From Piscicola geometra (taxonomy: Eukaryota > Annelida > Clitellata > Hirudinida > Piscicolidae), in contig OX030961.1 in assembly GCA_943735955.1 (NCBI GenBank), positions 5,038,420 through 5,102,419 of the forward strand: DNA of 64,000 nt, written 5' to 3'. Positions 61,805 to 64,000 of the stretch are shown piece by piece (the first letter of the stretch is position 1; each line of letters opens with the position of its first letter). Position numbers and translations under genes: made by a program. A model generated the notes under the pieces. It was not told the DNA's origin. It made no database searches and worked only from the letters and a program-made list of their open reading frames with translations.

Positions 61805-64000
61805 AATAATAATGAAAAAAAACCTATGGTACTAGAATTAAGTCGGTTGTTTATTCTTAATGAAAAATCGAGGTAATTGTATGGCGAAGTGTCTTGCACA
61901 CACCGCCAATGCTGTTTCCCCAGGCGAGGAAGGTGAGGCCGAGGATGGCGTCGCTGATGGAGAAGATGACGCCGATGCTCTGTCGTCGGTAGAGCAAGTT
62001 GTGGTGTTTAAGGGTGAAATAAATAAATAAATGAATAATAATCATAAAAAATAGAAATCGAAAAAAATAATTTAAATTGTGAATATGATAAATGGAAAAT
62101 AATAATAATGGGAAATAAAATAATAATGACAAATAAAATAATAATGACAAATAAAATAATAATGACAAATAAAATAATAATGAAAAATAAAATAATAATG
62201 AAAAATAAAATAATAATAAAATAAATATAAATAATAATATTTAAAATGATGACGATCACTTGTAATATGTTGACGATTTCACTGGCGATGATTTTGATCC
62301 ACAAAACTGCCGCTATAAAACCCAGGAAGGCAAACACCTGTGACCAAAGATTATATAGTTCGTCTTAATTATTTTTAAACTAGAGCTGTTCCCCGATTAA
62401 ATATTTTAATCGCCGTTAATCGTTCGATTAAACATTTTAATTTTGCGTTAATCGTATAAACGTTAAACGCAATGTTTTTTAGCATATTTAACATTAGTAT
62501 AAAATAAATTTAAAAAGAGTTCATTTATAAAAGTAATCCACATTTGAAAGAAAAAAAAACCATAAAAGAGAGAAAATGCAATTTTCACACATCCCTTTTG
62601 AGCCAGTTACTCGAGCAAACAAGTTTTTCAACATTAGCTGGATCTAAAGAAGCTCTTTTCTTGCTTGTGTCCTGTGTCCTGACAAGCTGAATAGACGTTC
62701 AGATGGAACTGTACTTGCAGGACTTTCTTGCCAGTTTCACAAGAGCCAGATAGGTTACTTCGTGTTTTTGCCACCAAACAAGAGGACAACTCTCAAAGCC
62801 TACTTCAGATTCTGTTCTATAACGTTTAATGATTGACTTTGTCATCATTGAGGTATCTTCATCTTCAGATTCTGAAGATACATATGTTGTTAGTCGCTTG
62901 TTTGGTGAAGGCTGTATAGTTTTCCTATCTTCTAATAGGCCAACGGGTAGCCGAGTCGGCAATGACTCTCGGCTTGCCCAATAATGAAAGGTCCTAGGTT
63001 CAAGTGCAACCAATGCCCTAGTAACCCAAAGGCGCAAATGAAAAAATGCAGCCTAAGTGGCCTGAAAGCTCGTTCGGGTTATACGCCACTATAATAAGGC
63101 TCGTCAATATTATTATTATTATTTGATAAATTTAAATGCATTAAAATTCCAACGGCGTTAAAATGTTTAACTTAGATTAAAGCACAGCTCTAATTTAAAT
63201 AGCAATAAAAAATAAGCGAAAATATAATATAAGTGGCAGAAACTAACAGAATGGTAGAAGGGAGGGAAAGGAGTGGTGGTGATGATGACGATGATGGCGA
63301 GACATGCTCCAGTCAGGATGAAGATGCCGTAGACAGGAAAGACGCCACCAATCGAGCGCAAGGCGACTGTGGCATGGTTGCATCCAACCATTTATTCATT
63401 CAACCATCTATTCATCCATTCATCTATCCATCCAACCATTTATTCATTCAACCATCTATCCATCCATTCATCTATCCATCCAACCATTTATTCATTCAAC
63501 CATCTATCCATCCATTCATCTATCCATCCAACCATTTATTCATTCAACCATCTATCCATCCATTCATCTATCCATCCAACCATTTATTCATTCGACCATC
63601 TATCCATCCATTCATCTTCTGGTCTCCAACAGCGTCACCAATATCTTCAAACCGAGAGTAACCAAAAAGAATAGCCATTTAGAAGAATCTGTGCATTCGT
63701 CAAGCCGAATGCACAGATCCCATGCACCAGCACTCATGTAGCACCAGCACCAATACACCAACACCCATGCAACACCAGCACCCATGCAGCACCAGCACCA
63801 ATGCACCAGCACCCATGCAGCCCCAGCACCCATGCAGCACCAACCCCATGCAGCACCAGCACGACTGACACGAAGGACTGATGGCGAAGAGGGCGAAGAG
63901 ACTGCTGCAGATGCAGTGCAGTGCATTCGCCCACTTGTTCCAGTTGCTCAGAGGCCTCGTCACGTCGACCACAGGAATCGTCAGCTTGAACGCCAACGTC
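60971..64000 (-). CDS. SLC8B1: Mitochondrial Na+/Ca2+ exchanger NCLX (SLC8B1-like), C-terminal part, cut by window edge
   Basis: Seven minus-strand exons fit: from the edge to 63879, 63366-63248, 62337-62260, 61979-61904, 61764-61684, 61554-61487 and 61156-60971. The protein runs from [20 protein letters not shown] through [40 protein letters not shown] and the second exchanger repeat ([20 protein letters not shown], then [20 protein letters not shown]), to a TM-rich end, GVIAW and stop. The LAWGNSIGD and FSACFGG signatures are those of NCLX, which exports Ca2+ from the mitochondrial matrix in exchange for Na+ or Li+. The conserved Asn-Ser and Asp of the repeat are present. The 5' part with the first repeat lies beyond 64000. 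The donor at 63879 (ATCA|GTCCTT) is weak. Introns are loaded with repeats and a hAT element. Confidence 0.93.
61165..61310. repeat. GTT/GTG-rich low-complexity tract
   Basis: Words such as gttgttgttg, gatggtggtggtgtagtg and ggggtcgcagtg recur in an NCLX intron, right next to the acceptor of the last exon on the minus strand, where they read as a CAA/CAC-rich stretch. Confidence 0.8.
61772..61813. repeat. (GAT)n microsatellite
   Basis: About 12 GAT units followed by aataataatg, in the NCLX intron just upstream of the exon at 61764 (minus orientation ATC repeats lead into the acceptor). Confidence 0.9.
62096..62224. repeat. 18-bp AT-rich minisatellite
   Basis: The unit aataaaataataatgaca repeats about six times, drifting to aataaaataataatgaaa at the right. 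It is located in an NCLX intron. Confidence 0.9.
62595..62936 (-). pseudogene. hAT transposase C-terminal (dimerisation) domain, frameshifted
   Basis: The minus strand reads [16 protein letters not shown], then [20 protein letters not shown], the PLxWWxxxxxxYPxLxxLA signature of hAT dimerisation domains. It stops at YSSI (62699). In another frame the expected continuation follows at once: [11 protein letters not shown], then [16 protein letters not shown]. At least one frameshift separates the halves, and the N-terminal catalytic part is missing. It is not functional. Confidence 0.8.
62938..63120 (+). mobile_element. tRNA-derived SINE nested in the hAT element
   Basis: It begins with a textbook pol III A box, tagccgagtcgg (62948-62959), and a B-box-like aggttcaagtgc (62996-63007). 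The layout with an extra hairpin resembles a Leu/Ser tRNA. A non-tRNA body follows, and the tail is an (ATT)n stretch (63106-63122). It separates the transposase relic from the right TIR, so it inserted after the transposon. Confidence 0.8.
63381..63618. repeat. 48-bp minisatellite, five copies
   Basis: The unit starting catccaaccatttattcatt has a 48-base period at 63381, 63429, 63477, 63525 and 63573 with one or two differences per copy. Because 48 is divisible by three, it keeps a 16-residue repeat open in two plus frames; these are not genes. It lies in an NCLX intron. Confidence 0.97.
63721..63862. repeat. Degenerate CAGCACCCATG repeat next to an NCLX exon
   Basis: The words cagcacccatg, cagcaccaatg and gcaccagcac alternate with 15-24 base spacing. 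On the minus strand the repeat is open and continuous with the exon ending at 63879, so read-through of the weak donor would add a Cys/Trp/Gly-rich repeat peptide. Confidence 0.85.

Larger units (their letters stand above)
62381..63192 (-). mobile_element. Decayed hAT-family DNA transposon with terminal inverted repeats
   Basis: The left end tagagctgt (62381) matches the complement of the right end acagctcta (63184-63192) exactly over nine bases. Degenerate homology continues inward (gattaaa, attttaa, cgccgtt). The AT-rich 8-bp flanks (ttttaaac/atttaaat) are similar but not identical, compatible with a decayed 8-bp target duplication. Inside is a broken hAT transposase C-terminus and a nested SINE. 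It is inserted in the NCLX intron between exons 63248 and 62337. Confidence 0.75.

Noticed and set aside
63233..63674. Plus-strand frames with a 16-residue repeat ([16 protein letters not shown])
   Set aside because: Explained by a 48-bp minisatellite inside an NCLX intron, opposite a real exon.

Overview
The window is AT-rich animal nuclear DNA, not bacterial. Genes are split by GT-AG introns, one intron looks U12-type AT-AC, exons are more GC-rich than their surroundings, and simple repeats and decayed transposons are abundant. CFAP119-like, NCLX (SLC8B1-like), HMGB and GGPP synthase genes point to a bilaterian with motile cilia. Asn/Gln-rich low-complexity protein tracts and a very AT-rich background make a spiralian (annelid or leech-like) my best guess, at low confidence.

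Layout: 1-5922 is non-coding with ACC/ATC and GAT microsatellites. A plus-strand gene appears to start at 5923 with a signal-peptide exon, followed by a repeat-filled intron of about 22 kb. That intron holds a palindromic 20-bp minisatellite, a SINE, a hairpin element, a non-LTR relic and a perfect (AGT)n tract of about 236 units. Its main exons (28102-32243) encode a single-pass membrane protein with poly-Gln linker, SUEL/EVA-1-type lectin, CUB-like, Sushi, TM and an Asn/His-rich tail. Next on the plus strand come an intronless PTB-like protein (34686-36323), a nine-exon CFAP119/CCDC189-like gene (36754-40245), and an intronless rhodopsin-family GPCR (45537-47153).

47154-55219 has no convincing host gene. 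It holds an inverted-repeat mobile-element relic, a triplicated repeat, a frameshifted MULE transposase relic and a 171-bp tandem duplication.

Three minus-strand genes fill the right end: a four-coding-exon HMGB (55220-56095), an 11-exon GGPP synthase (56575-59948) and the 3' part of a mitochondrial Na+/Ca2+ exchanger NCLX (60971 to the window edge). All exon joins were made by hand. The CFAP119, HMGB, GGPPS and lectin-receptor models each close in frame from ATG to stop. An NCLX intron contains a decayed hAT element with TIRs, a frameshifted transposase C-terminus and a nested tRNA-derived SINE.

The genes look functionally unrelated. The most unusual items are the lectin-CUB-Sushi receptor, the U12 AT-AC intron, the (AGT)236 tract, the GPCR with FRC in place of DRY, and the nested transposons.
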